Source: Methanomassiliicoccaceae archaeon UBA472
GTDB taxonomy: Archaea; Thermoplasmatota; Thermoplasmata; Methanomassiliicoccales; UBA472
Length of the DNA: 64,000 nt
Reading direction: 5' to 3'
Assembly (NCBI GenBank): GCA_002497075.1
Contig: DAML01000010.1
Location: 115,977-179,976 of the forward strand
Under the pieces are notes generated by a model. It did not search any database and was not told the DNA's origin. It worked only from the letters and a program-made list of their open reading frames with translations. Made by a program: the position numbers and the translations under genes. Shown here in pieces: positions 25,018 to 34,034 of the stretch (positions are counted from its first letter, which is position 1; each line of letters opens with the position of its first letter).

Positions 25018-26502
25018 CTAGGACGGCAGTATCGCCAGAGGCCTATAATCGGCGGCTCCGGATCCCCCTTCCAGGTAGTATGGCGTGTCGATGATGCCAT
25101 CGTCATCATCGTCTGGGGTTGTCAGATCGCCCCAGTGATTGCCACCGATCGAATCGTTCCAAGCGTTCCCGACGGTATCATCCACGCCCAGGGCCATGCT
25201 CCGAGCCCCCTCTCCAAGGTAGACAAAGGAATTGCCTAAAATGGTGTTGCTGGAGGAACCATTGAGATAAATGGCGAACCCTGAAACGCTGTGCGTGCTC
25301 AGAATATTGTCCGATATGCGGTTCGATCCCCCACCGATCATTTGTAGACCGGTGACCGAAAGCTCGCTATCCAAGGAATTGTTAATTATCGAGCACCCCG
25401 AGCAGTCATGCATGTCGATGCCGACGACCGAGCCTTCTAGCAGGTTTTCGGAGATGATGTTGTCATCCGCCCCGTTTAGGTAAAAGGCGGTGCGTCCAAG
25501 CAGATGGCAGTCATCGATCTCGTTAGAGCTGGAATCGATAAGGCTGGCCCCGATACCCATGTATCCCCCTCCGGCCATGGAGCAGTTCGTGACCCGGGAA
25601 CCATGCGCATGTGTGAGGACCAGGCCGATCATACCTCGGGACCCTCCCGCGCCCAGGGGCTTTCCGCGGAAGGTACATCGGTCAAAATGGTTGTCATCGC
25701 TGTCAATTAATCTCAGGCCAGGGCCTTCGGTGGCATTGAAGGTCGTCCCTGCGAACTCATTGCTGTCACAGTTGCTCAAATCGTTGGCGCCCATACCATC
25801 GAAAGAGACATTGGATAGCTGGTTGTGATCACAATAAGATGCATTGAGAGCCCCTGTGATCATTGTGTTGGAAAAAATGCTGCTCGATGAACCTGTCATC
25901 AATAGACCATGAACACCGCCATGGACCGCACTGCCCTCGATGACCACATATTTCGATGAGAGAACCTTCAGACCCACCTCGCCCCCACGGATGACACAGC
26001 CCTGCACTGTAACGTTCGTGACATCGGAGAGGAGCATTCCCACCCCTTGGTCATCAGTATTTGGGCTTGGATTGGTTATTTGACAATTCCTGATTAACAA
26101 ATGCAGATGGGCATTGGAAAGGGAGAAGCAGGGCTCGCCGCCGCTGACGTTCAGGTCCAGTCCCTCAATGATGATCGGATCGTCGGTGGTGCCAGATCCC
26201 GGCCACCCGCTTTCTTCGGCCATATTGAGCAGATCCTGATCGCCGTCCAGTTCGATCCTTTTCTCATTTGTCCCCGGATCGTATAGAATGGCCAGGCCGG
26301 CGATCACCACCATAAGGACCAAAGCCAATGAGATCAGAACGGCCTTCTTCGTTGTCAAGATGTTCTTCCCCGGACTTCGTATTCGTTTCATTACTATTTT
26401 GTTCTTCATATCATCGATGGCATGAATGATCGTTCTGCGGATCCTATCCAGGAATGAGCAGTAGATCATGGAGATCGTAGGTGCGGAAACCAGGGGCCTC
26501 AT
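25018..26502 (-). CDS. Membrane-anchored right-handed beta-helix (NosD-like) protein
   Basis: The protein has an N-terminal hydrophobic anchor (about residues 54-74) and then a long series of beta-helix turns, such as HLHLLIRNCQITNP, VVIEGSAVHGG and NIISENLLEGS. It ends in a NosD-like finish (GGNHWGDL, DDDDDGIIDTPYYL, DYRPL). Such domains bind or process polysaccharides or serve as surface scaffolds; no catalytic motif is obvious. Start choice is uncertain: ATGs at 26502, 26469 and 26409 are in frame. Its position among glycan genes suggests it may act on the exported polymer, for example as a lyase or epimerase. Confidence 0.82.
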   Translation of the reverse strand: MRPLVSAPTISMIYCSFLDRIRRTIIHAIDDMKNKIVMKRIRSPGKNILTTKKAVLISLALVLMVVIAGLAILYDPGTNEKRIELDGDQDLLNMAEESGWPGSGTTDDPIIIEGLDLNVSGGEPCFSLSNAHLHLLIRNCQITNPSPNTDDQGVGMLLSDVTNVTVQGCVIRGGEVGLKVLSSKYVVIEGSAVHGGVHGLLMTGSSSSIFSNTMITGALNASYCDHNQLSNVSFDGMGANDLSNCDSNEFAGTTFNATEGPGLRLIDSDDNHFDRCTFRGKPLGAGGSRGMIGLVLTHAHGSRVTNCSMAGGGYMGIGASLIDSSSNEIDDCHLLGRTAFYLNGADDNIISENLLEGSVVGIDMHDCSGCSIINNSLDSELSVTGLQMIGGGSNRISDNILSTHSVSGFAIYLNGSSSNTILGNSFVYLGEGARSMALGVDDTVGNAWNDSIGGNHWGDLTTPDDDDDGIIDTPYYLEGGSGAADYRPLAILPS

Positions 26503-26626
26503 TAATTAGGTCGGCATAGGTACGCAGCGGCACCAGAGCATGCAGCGAGGAACGTTCGTTAGAAATTCTACCAAATCATTAAGTCGAACTGCAACGTTCG
26601 CGCGTCTAGCGGGAGCTGGGCAGCGG

Positions 26627-27532
26627 ATGATCACTTTTTTCAGCGTGCCGAAGCCATTTGTCGGCCATATTGGGACCATTCAGCGAAACGCGATCCGAGC
26701 CTGGAAACAGGCGGTCCCGGAATGCGAGATCATCCTTTTCGGGGATGAGGAGGGCATCGCCGAGGCCGCGGCCGATCTTGGTGCAACCCATATAAGCTCG
26801 GTCAGGAAGAACGAATACGGCACTCCATATCTGGACGGTATCTTTCGCCAGGCCAATGAAATGGCCAAGAACACCACCCTCTGCTTCAGCAATTGCGACA
26901 TGATCTATACTGAAGCCTTGCTGACCTCGGTCAGGGATGTTGGCCGGGATACATACCTAATGGTCGGGCGACGCTTCGACGTGGTCCTGGAAGAGGAGTT
27001 CGCTCCCGAAAGATATCAAGAGGTCGTCACCGACATTCGCGCCAGGGCCCGTCGTTCCGCTGCTTGGGCCATGGACTATTTCATCTTTCCCAAAGGGGTA
27101 TTCGTGGACATCCCGCCATTCCTTATCGGTCGGGCAGGCTGGGACAATTGGATGCTGTTCAACGCCAGGTTCAGGAAGGTTCCCCTGGTGGATTGCACCG
27201 ATAGCATCGAAGCCTTCCATCAGAACCACGACTACGCGCATGTCAAGAAGAGCACGGGGCGATTCTACGGGCCGGAGTCAGATTACAACCTCCGCCTATT
27301 GAGATGCCAGTTCTTCTCTCTGAAGGATGCCGACCATAAGCTGAGCGTGAATGGCCTGAAACCGGTCCAGCAGCCACTCTATCGTAGGCTGTGGTACATG
27401 CTGCTTCTGAGACCCGAACTTTGGGAGGCGGTCGGCCCATTGATGAAATACCTATCCTACGCCAAGATCAAATGCGATACATTGGTGATGAGAATAGTGC
27501 CTGAGGACCGCGATCGTCGCACCGGTTCATGA
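26627..27532 (+). CDS. Putative GT-A-type glycosyltransferase of unassigned family
   Basis: From MITFFSVPKPFVGHIGTIQR, the protein (about 301 residues) has IILFGDEEGIAEAAADLGA, NEYGTPYLDGIFRQA and TLCFSNCDMIY, which resembles the DxD position of GT-A folds. The later IGRAGWDNWMLFNAR and QNHDYAHVK segments recur in bacterial proteins of this uncharacterised glycosyltransferase-like group. I chose the internal ATG because the family begins there; the longer frame from 26540 adds 29 unlikely residues. The stop overlaps the converging fcl gene by 6 bp. Confidence 0.72.
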   Translation: MITFFSVPKPFVGHIGTIQRNAIRAWKQAVPECEIILFGDEEGIAEAAADLGATHISSVRKNEYGTPYLDGIFRQANEMAKNTTLCFSNCDMIYTEALLTSVRDVGRDTYLMVGRRFDVVLEEEFAPERYQEVVTDIRARARRSAAWAMDYFIFPKGVFVDIPPFLIGRAGWDNWMLFNARFRKVPLVDCTDSIEAFHQNHDYAHVKKSTGRFYGPESDYNLRLLRCQFFSLKDADHKLSVNGLKPVQQPLYRRLWYMLLLRPELWEAVGPLMKYLSYAKIKCDTLVMRIVPEDRDRRTGS

Positions 27533-28462
27533 GCGTTCTAGCGAACTCACGTACCATTTGTAGGTGAGCTCCAGCCCTTTCCGCAGGTCGGTCTTGGCCC
27601 GCCATCCCATCTGTTCGATCCTTTGCACATCCAGGAGCTTCTTCGGAGTGCCGTCCGGCTTGCTGGTGTCCAGGTCTATCCTTCCCCTAAAGCCCACGAC
27701 CTCGGAGATGATCTCGGCGAGCTCGCGTATCTCCACGTCCTTTCCGGTGCCCACATTGATGTGCGATTCGCCCGTATACCTGTTCATCAGGAACACGCAG
27801 GCGTCCGCCAGGTCGTCAACATAAAGGAACTCGCGCCTGGGCTTTCCGCTGCCCCAGATCACCATCGAGTCCTTGCCGGAGACCTTGGCCTCGTGCACCT
27901 TGCGGATCAAGGCCGGGATGACATGTGAGCTGCTCAGATCGAAGTTGTCATTGGGACCGTACAGGTTCGTGGGCATGGCGGAAATGAAATCGCAACCGTA
28001 TTGGCTCCGATAGTGCCTACATAATCCGATGCCGGTGATCTTGGCGAGCGCATAGGCCTCGTTGGTCGGTTCCAGGCTACCAGTGAGAAGATGTTCTTCC
28101 TTTATGGGTTGAGGTGCGAACTTGGGGTATATGCATGACGAGCCCAGAAAGAGCAATTTCCTTACCCCGGAAAGATACGAAGAATGGATGACGTTCGCCT
28201 CGATCATCAGGTTGTCATAGATGAATTCCGCGGGGTAGGTGCTATTGGCCAGTATGCCTCCCACCTTGGCCGCGGCCACAAAGACGTATTCGGGCCTCTC
28301 CTCCTTGAAGAAGGCTTCCACATCGGCCTGTCGCCTCAGGTCAAGTTCCTTGGAGGTCCTGAGCACCAGGTTGTGATATCCTTCCTTCTTCAGGCAACTG
28401 ATGATGGAAGAGCCTACAAGCCCGCGATGTCCGGCGACGAATATCCTCGCACCCTTATCCAT
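27527..28462 (-). CDS. fcl: GDP-L-fucose synthase
   Basis: The enzyme carries out epimerization and NADPH reduction of GDP-4-keto-6-deoxymannose to GDP-L-fucose. The extended-SDR motif AGHRGLVGSSI, VFVAAAKVGGILAN, LFLGSSCIYPKFAPQPIKEE and YALAKI (catalytic YxxxK) are all present, plus NLYGPNDNFDL. The length (about 311) matches the family. The ATG at 28462 is preferred, with a GGGAGG site just upstream. It lies 14 bp after gmd, so the two genes form an operon. Confidence 0.94.
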   Translation of the reverse strand: MDKGARIFVAGHRGLVGSSIISCLKKEGYHNLVLRTSKELDLRRQADVEAFFKEERPEYVFVAAAKVGGILANSTYPAEFIYDNLMIEANVIHSSYLSGVRKLLFLGSSCIYPKFAPQPIKEEHLLTGSLEPTNEAYALAKITGIGLCRHYRSQYGCDFISAMPTNLYGPNDNFDLSSSHVIPALIRKVHEAKVSGKDSMVIWGSGKPRREFLYVDDLADACVFLMNRYTGESHINVGTGKDVEIRELAEIISEVVGFRGRIDLDTSKPDGTPKKLLDVQRIEQMGWRAKTDLRKGLELTYKWYVSSLERS

Positions 28463-28476
28463 GGTCTTCCCTCCCA

Positions 28477-29550
28477 TCAATCCATGGCCCGTATCTCGCG
28501 CCTTATCAGGTCCATATCAGCCTTGACCATCTTATCGACCAGCTCATCGAAGCTGGTCTTGCTGGGGTTCCAACCGAGGATGCTCCTGGCCTTGCTCGGG
28601 TCTCCGAGCAGTTCCTCCACCTCCGCGGGTCGGAAGTAATGGGGGTCCACCTCGACCAGCATCTTTCCGGTCCGTTCGTCGATTCCCTTCTCGTTAACCC
28701 CTTCCCCCTCCCAGCGGAGCTCGATCCCTGCGGCCCGGAAGGCCAGTGAACAGAACTCTCGCACCGTGTGATGCTCCCCGGTGGCAATGACGAAGTCCTC
28801 GGGACGCTCGTGCTGGAGCATGAGCCACATACATTCCACGTAGTCCCTCGCGTACCCCCAATCCCTCTTGGCGTTGAGGTTGCCGAGATAGAGCTTCTTC
28901 TGAAGTCCGGCGACTATGCGGGCGACGGCCAGGGTTATCTTGCGGGTGACGAAGGTCTCCCCCCTCCGTTCGGACTCGTGATTGAACAGGATGCCGTTCA
29001 CCGCGAACATTCCATACGCTTCGCGATAGTTCACTACCGCCCAATACCCATAGAGCTTGGCCACTCCATATGGGCTTCGGGGATAGAAAGGAGTGGTCTC
29101 CTTCTGAGGCACCTCCTGTACCAGACCATAGAGCTCGGAGGTGGATGCCTGGTAGAACCGGGTATGGTCGGACAACCCCAAGGACCGGATGGCTTCGAGC
29201 AGCCTCAGCGTTCCCAACGCGTCAGCGTTGGCGGTGTACTCCGGGGTCTCGAAGGAGACCTTCACGTGCGACTGGGCCGCAAGGTTGTACAGCTCATCGG
29301 GCCGTATCTTCTGTATCAAGGTCAGCAGGCTGGGGGTGTCGGTCATGTCCCCATAGTGCAGATGCAGCCGCTTCTCATTGTGCATGTCCTCGATGTAATC
29401 GGTCATGTACAGATGCTCTATCCTCCCGGTGTTGAAGGATGAGCTTCTTCGTATCATTCCATGGACCTCATACCCTTTTTCCAGCAACAGTTCTGCTAGA
29501 TAGGAGCCGTCCTGCCCTGTGATCCCGGTAATCAATGCCTTCTTGCTCAT
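28477..29550 (-). CDS. gmd: GDP-mannose 4,6-dehydratase
   Basis: The 357-residue enzyme turns GDP-mannose into GDP-4-keto-6-deoxymannose. Diagnostic motifs are ITGITGQDGSYLAELLLEKG, MIRRSSSFNTGRIEHLY, LAAQSHVKVSFETPEYTA, YQASTSELYG, YGVAKLYGYW (catalytic tyrosine/lysine), and GNLNAKRDWGYARDYVE. Together with fcl it supplies GDP-fucose, presumably for the GT10-like enzyme at 15452 or another transferase of the locus. Confidence 0.96.
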   Translation of the reverse strand: MSKKALITGITGQDGSYLAELLLEKGYEVHGMIRRSSSFNTGRIEHLYMTDYIEDMHNEKRLHLHYGDMTDTPSLLTLIQKIRPDELYNLAAQSHVKVSFETPEYTANADALGTLRLLEAIRSLGLSDHTRFYQASTSELYGLVQEVPQKETTPFYPRSPYGVAKLYGYWAVVNYREAYGMFAVNGILFNHESERRGETFVTRKITLAVARIVAGLQKKLYLGNLNAKRDWGYARDYVECMWLMLQHERPEDFVIATGEHHTVREFCSLAFRAAGIELRWEGEGVNEKGIDERTGKMLVEVDPHYFRPAEVEELLGDPSKARSILGWNPSKTSFDELVDKMVKADMDLIRREIRAMD

Positions 29551-29941
29551 GTTCGCACCGACCTGCGTTCACGCTCGATTGGCGATTGGAAAAGCCTTGC
29601 CCCTTATCATTTGGCTAATCCCACGACAACCGAAGCCTATTCTTGGCTTTAATGATTCGCAATGACCAGTTACCTCGTGGAACACGTCTCTTTGCATGTA
29701 TGCGCGCGGAAATTCGTTCACGATCTTGCCCGCACTCCTGGGACAATGAACCTTTTACGCCAAGATCATTTTCATTTTTTCCGAATGGATTCCCTACCGA
29801 TGATACCTCCCATCGATCCCATGGGTTCGAGGAGTTTATGTTAAGCAAAAAATAACGTGATGGACGCGGCCCACGTTGCGCACCTTGATCATAGTTAGGT
29901 ATATGGAGTAAATCACAGATTCGCCAGTAGCGAGTGCACTC
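29551..29941. other. Intergenic region between divergent genes
   Basis: These 391 bases separate divergent gmd and the 29942 glycosyltransferase. A 70-codon plus frame and a minus frame overlap here, but neither has recognisable features. A TATA-like GGTATATGG at 29896-29905 lies about 37-46 bp before the ATG at 29942. I see no repeat or RNA fold that I would defend. Confidence 0.4.
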
Positions 29942-31063
29942 ATGGTCAGTAAACGGTCCCTGGCATTCATAGGAGCCCGTGGAATAGGCAATTACGGCGG
30001 GTTCGAGACCTTCGTCAAGGAGGTGGCGCCCATTCTCCAACGGCTTGGAACACAGGTGTATTGCACTTGTGAGATCGACGATCATGTGCTAGGAGAGGAA
30101 TATGAAGGCGCCCGTCTGAAATATTTCCCCATAAGACCCCCGGTGAGGTATACGGCCCGTAAGGTGTTCGAGACGGTCTATGACAACTTTTTCCTGCTGA
30201 CCGCGCCATCCTATGCCGACGAGATCGTCCTGCTTGGAACGCTTGGTGCTCCATGCATACTTTTCCCCAGGCTGAGGGGTAGAAAGGTCTTCGTGAACAT
30301 CGACGGCATGGAGTGGCGAAGGGACAAGTTTTCAAAATTGGAGAAATGGGTCCTAAGAATGACCTTTCAGGTCTGCTCGATCTTCGCCAACGGGATCATC
30401 ATCGACAGCCGCCAACTAATGGAACATGTGCCGGAAGGATCGAGGGAGAGGTCGGTTTTCATAGCGTACGGGGTCCATCCCCAGAAGAGAGTGGCCGCGG
30501 ACCAGGGGATCAGAGATAAGATGGCCGCTCATGGCCTGGTCGAGAATGGCTATTGGTTGGTCATCGCCAGGCTGGAACCGGAGAACAACATACACACCAT
30601 AGTGCAGGCGTACGAAAAGGCCGGTTCCGGACGTCCCTTGGTGGTGGTCGGCAACTTCACCAGCGATGAGTATGGTCAGGAGGTGCGCTCCCATTCCAGG
30701 AACGTGGTGTTCCTGGGGCATGTCTATGACCAGCGATACCTGTCATACCTCAGGCAAAACTGCTTCGCCTATATCCACGGCCATAGTGTGGGGGGGACGA
30801 ACCCGTCCCTCCTGGAGGCCATGGCCTCAGATCTTGTCATCCTGGCTCACGATAACGGATTCAACCGGGAGGTACTGGAGGACAAGGGACTCTACTTCGG
30901 GTCCGTGGAATCATTGGCCAAGACCATTGCGGATGTGGATAGCAGGCCGGAGGAGTTCGGACCTTTGGCAGAGCAGGCCAAGGAACGGGTCCTGGCCAAC
31001 TACTCGTGGGAGGACATCGCCAAGGCCTACGAGAACCTGGGATCGGACCGCCGGCCCTCGTAA
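29942..31063 (+). CDS. DUF1972-type glycosyltransferase (rhamnosyltransferase-like)
   Basis: The N-terminus has AFIGARGIGNYGGFETFVKE, the signature of DUF1972 glycosyltransferases such as pneumococcal Cps2T/WchF, which transfer L-rhamnose. The middle has VFVNIDGMEWRRDKFSKLEKW, and the C-terminal donor domain has GYWLVIARLEPENNI, YIHGHSVGGTNPSLLEAMA. The length (373) is typical. If dTDP-rhamnose is made from the rml genes here, this enzyme is the best candidate user. Its 3' end overlaps the converging GT4 gene by 37 bp. Confidence 0.9.
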   Translation: MVSKRSLAFIGARGIGNYGGFETFVKEVAPILQRLGTQVYCTCEIDDHVLGEEYEGARLKYFPIRPPVRYTARKVFETVYDNFFLLTAPSYADEIVLLGTLGAPCILFPRLRGRKVFVNIDGMEWRRDKFSKLEKWVLRMTFQVCSIFANGIIIDSRQLMEHVPEGSRERSVFIAYGVHPQKRVAADQGIRDKMAAHGLVENGYWLVIARLEPENNIHTIVQAYEKAGSGRPLVVVGNFTSDEYGQEVRSHSRNVVFLGHVYDQRYLSYLRQNCFAYIHGHSVGGTNPSLLEAMASDLVILAHDNGFNREVLEDKGLYFGSVESLAKTIADVDSRPEEFGPLAEQAKERVLANYSWEDIAKAYENLGSDRRPS

Positions 31064-32181
31064 GCTGCGTTCTCATACAGCGCGACCATCCGGGCGGCTA
31101 TGCCCTCCCATCGATAGTCTTTCAACATGGTGGCGCGGGCGTTCGTCCCTAATCTTGTGGCATTTTCACGGTCTGAGAGGACTTCGGCCAAGGCGTTGGA
31201 GAGGCTAATATCATCACCGACGTTCACGAATCGCCCGTTCTCACCGTCCTTGATGACATCGGGCATTATGCCCACTCGTGTCACCACCACTGGGGTCCCG
31301 CAGCTCATGGCCTCCAGCACGGTCAGGGGGCCGGTCTCGTAGCTGGAAGCGGCAACGAAGGCACGGGCGTGCTGATAGAGCGAAAGCAGCTCCTGACGGG
31401 TCACGAAACCGGTGAAGCGGACCCGTTCATGGATGCCCTTCTTCTTGGCCATCCCCTCCAGGACCGGCCGGAGCGGACCCTTCCCGCACAGCACCAGTTC
31501 CGCGTCCGAAGACCTGGACACGCGCTCGAAGGCGTCCATGAGCTCGAAGAGACCCTTGCGATAGGACAACCGACCCACGTACAGCACGTAATCATTTTCA
31601 AGCGGTTCGGGGTTCGGGACGAAGAATTCAGTGTCCACACCGTTGGGGACCACCTCGACATTATCGAAAATGCTGAAGTGCCGGCGAAGCTCCTCCTGGA
31701 CCGATGTGGAAACCGCAATGATCCGGTTCGCGGACCTCAGGGTCCTTTCCATGTACCATCTGGTGAAGGTTCGGGTCATCCCCTGCAGCACCATCTTACG
31801 CAGGAAGAAGCCCGACTCCATCTGGTCGATCTCCTCTATCATCGAGGAATGGACCGTGACCACGGCAGGTGCGCGATGGCTCAGCAGGGGCACCAACGGA
31901 GTATGGTAATGCACGATGTCACAATCGTCCAGGCAAGCCCGGACGTGGCGGTCGGCCCATAATCCGTGCGTCCAGATGTGCAGGGGGTATGTGGGCAGGA
32001 AGGGAGCCCTGATGATATTGATGCCTTCGAACTCGCCAATTGTGAGCTCCCCGCCCTCCCCCCGAGTTATGACTATTATCTGGTGGCCGTTCCGCATTAG
32101 CACCTTGCTCAGGGAGTAGACGTGATATCCGATCCCGTCGCAGGGTGGAAAGGGCGTGGACATTACCATGCAGACCTTCAT
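31027..32181 (-). CDS. Family 4 glycosyltransferase
   Basis: The protein (about 384 residues) starts at MKVCMVMSTPFPPCDGIGYH, a typical GT4 glycine-rich beginning. HYHTPLVPLLSHRAPAVVTVH, ISVSTSVQEEL-like AVSTSVQEELRRHF, PNGVDTEFF and YVGRLSYRKG follow, with FVAASSYETGPLTVLEAMSC as the donor site (E-x7-E). It resembles PimA/CapM-type enzymes that add mannose or other hexoses. The longer frame from 32238 adds 19 residues that do not look conserved. Confidence 0.9.
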   Translation of the reverse strand: MKVCMVMSTPFPPCDGIGYHVYSLSKVLMRNGHQIIVITRGEGGELTIGEFEGINIIRAPFLPTYPLHIWTHGLWADRHVRACLDDCDIVHYHTPLVPLLSHRAPAVVTVHSSMIEEIDQMESGFFLRKMVLQGMTRTFTRWYMERTLRSANRIIAVSTSVQEELRRHFSIFDNVEVVPNGVDTEFFVPNPEPLENDYVLYVGRLSYRKGLFELMDAFERVSRSSDAELVLCGKGPLRPVLEGMAKKKGIHERVRFTGFVTRQELLSLYQHARAFVAASSYETGPLTVLEAMSCGTPVVVTRVGIMPDVIKDGENGRFVNVGDDISLSNALAEVLSDRENATRLGTNARATMLKDYRWEGIAARMVALYENAAYEGRRSDPRFS

Positions 32182-32275
32182 CGATGATTCCCGCCATTGC
32201 TCTCGTCCCAGCCTTTGAGGGACGATCTCGTTCCGCATTCGCCTACGGATGCATGACGGAAGGTCTGCAGACCGT

Positions 32276-32821
32276 TCACCACCCTTTGATTATGAAACCG
32301 TTATCATCGTAGGCCCTCTGGATCAGTTCCTTGGTCTCCTGGTCAAGGAAGAACCTGCGGCATCTGGAGAAGGGCACGGTGGTGGCATCGCCGACCTCGG
32401 CCCTCCTCCCGACCAGGTCCTCAACCTTCATCAGCTCCCGGGCCGGAACCCCGGCCGCCACCGTCCCTTCGGTTATGTCACTGGTCACCACCGACCCCGC
32501 ACCCACTATCGCGTTGTCGCCGATCCTCACCCCGGGCATGACTATGGCGTTCACTCCGATGAAGGCGTTCTTTCCGATGACCACCGGGGCGGCCCGGAAG
32601 AACCCCAATCTCTGGACACATGAGGCGTCGTGGCACAGAATGGTCACACCGGAGGTGATGTACGCACCGTCACCGATGGTGATCAGGGCGCCATGCAGGA
32701 TGCGATCAAAACGCACACCTCTGCCGATGAAGACCCCCTCACCGACCCGGGTCCATTTGGGAATGACCAGTCGACGGTATGCTCGAATGAGCATTCGATC
32801 GATGAATGTGGTTATGGACAT
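32276..32821 (-). CDS. Hexapeptide-repeat acetyltransferase
   Basis: The 181-residue protein shows the left-handed beta-helix imperfect hexapeptides (VGEGVFIGRGVRF, ITIGDGAYITSGVTI, IGKNAFIGVNAIVMPGVRIG, IVGAGSVVTSD) and the ILCHDAS histidine typical of the WbbJ/maltose-acetyltransferase group. It probably O-acetylates a glycan sugar using acetyl-CoA in the cytoplasm. It sits between two glycosyltransferase genes on the same strand. Confidence 0.88.
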   Translation of the reverse strand: MSITTFIDRMLIRAYRRLVIPKWTRVGEGVFIGRGVRFDRILHGALITIGDGAYITSGVTILCHDASCVQRLGFFRAAPVVIGKNAFIGVNAIVMPGVRIGDNAIVGAGSVVTSDITEGTVAAGVPARELMKVEDLVGRRAEVGDATTVPFSRCRRFFLDQETKELIQRAYDDNGFIIKGW

Positions 32822-32870
32822 GTTTCGGCGGTATATCCGATTGTTCGATATTAATTATCGGGGGACCTGC

Positions 32871-34034
32871 TCAGGTCTTGGATAGCTTGCGGACGGAACG
32901 GAGCAGGGATATGGCCAGGGCCTGGGGCGGACTGGTCACTGTGCTTACCAGGCTGTCGTAGACCTCGTCGAGGCGCTCCTGCTCATAGCAGTCTGCGAGG
33001 GCCTCCAAGGATGCCATGCCTAGCGACCAGTCGCGGACCGGCCTACGTGAGCGCCATCCGGGCAAGGTGGTATTCAGAAGGCGGGCCCATCGTTCGGCGT
33101 GCCTCCTTCTGTCACCCCTGTCCTTCATCCGGTGCAGATGGTCGATGTTCCAATTGAACAGGCCCATGACCGCCCGGTCATCGAAGGCCGGTAAAAGTTC
33201 CGGGTGCTCTCTTTCAACGTACAACCTGGCCCGGGCTATGGCGGTGAAGAGCTGGTAAGGGTCCTGCTTGAAAAAACGCATATCCCCCAAGGTGGAGTCG
33301 TCCCTCACCTGATAGTGGTAAAGTGGCCTGTTTACCGGAACCAACCCCTTCGAGTCGCAGATGCAGGATATCATGAACCCGTAGTCCTCAGGAACGATGT
33401 CCGGATAGAAGCGCCTCCCTTGTAGCAGGTCTCGGCGGAATAGCTTGTTCCAGACCGCGGTTGTCCCGCTCATGATGGCGTTGGACCTGATGTCCCCATA
33501 TCCTTGGTCCATCAGACCGTGATAGACCAACCCCCTCCTGACCATCGAAGATGTCAGAGACCTTATTCGTCGGGGCAGGGAGACATTGCGAGGGACTTGG
33601 AACTCGCTCCAGTAATCACAGATCGCCAGGTCCGCCCCCGTTCTCGTGACCGCATCGTACATGCTTTGGAACATGTCCCTCTCGATCCAGTCATCGGAGT
33701 CCACGAATCCCACGAATTCCCCTGAGGCGTGATCCAACCCCAAATTTCGAGCTTTGCCCAGACCCCGGCCCTCGCTTATGAACACCCGGACCATATCCGG
33801 GTGGGAGGTCGCGTACGAGCGGGCGATGTCCTCAGTCGCGTCCTCCGATGGGGTCACCACCACGAGCACCTCCATACCCTCCATGGTCTGGCCAACCACG
33901 GAATCCAGGCATCTTTTGAGATAGGACTCGACGTTGTAACAGACGACGATCACCGAGACCTTCTTTGTCACCACAGACACTGAACTCCGTACGGACATAA
34001 AATAACAATAGAGACCGGTGGTGAACGCCATCAC
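32871..34034 (-). CDS. Family 2 glycosyltransferase
   Basis: The 387-residue GT-A enzyme has KVSVIVVCYNVESYLKRCLD, ISEGRGLGKARNLGLDHASG and VGFVDSDDWIERDMFQ, the DxD and acceptor-binding pattern of capsular GT2 enzymes. AVWNKLFRRDLL and the VPEDYGFM segment are also typical. Its start overlaps the stop of the flippase gene upstream (ATGA at 34031-34034), so the pair is probably co-translated. Confidence 0.9.
   Translation of the reverse strand: MMAFTTGLYCYFMSVRSSVSVVTKKVSVIVVCYNVESYLKRCLDSVVGQTMEGMEVLVVVTPSEDATEDIARSYATSHPDMVRVFISEGRGLGKARNLGLDHASGEFVGFVDSDDWIERDMFQSMYDAVTRTGADLAICDYWSEFQVPRNVSLPRRIRSLTSSMVRRGLVYHGLMDQGYGDIRSNAIMSGTTAVWNKLFRRDLLQGRRFYPDIVPEDYGFMISCICDSKGLVPVNRPLYHYQVRDDSTLGDMRFFKQDPYQLFTAIARARLYVEREHPELLPAFDDRAVMGLFNWNIDHLHRMKDRGDRRRHAERWARLLNTTLPGWRSRRPVRDWSLGMASLEALADCYEQERLDEVYDSLVSTVTSPPQALAISLLRSVRKLSKT

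Noticed and set aside
29615..30085. 156-codon minus-strand frame upstream of the DUF1972 glycosyltransferase
   Set aside because: It mostly covers the start of the real gene on the plus strand and has no conserved features.
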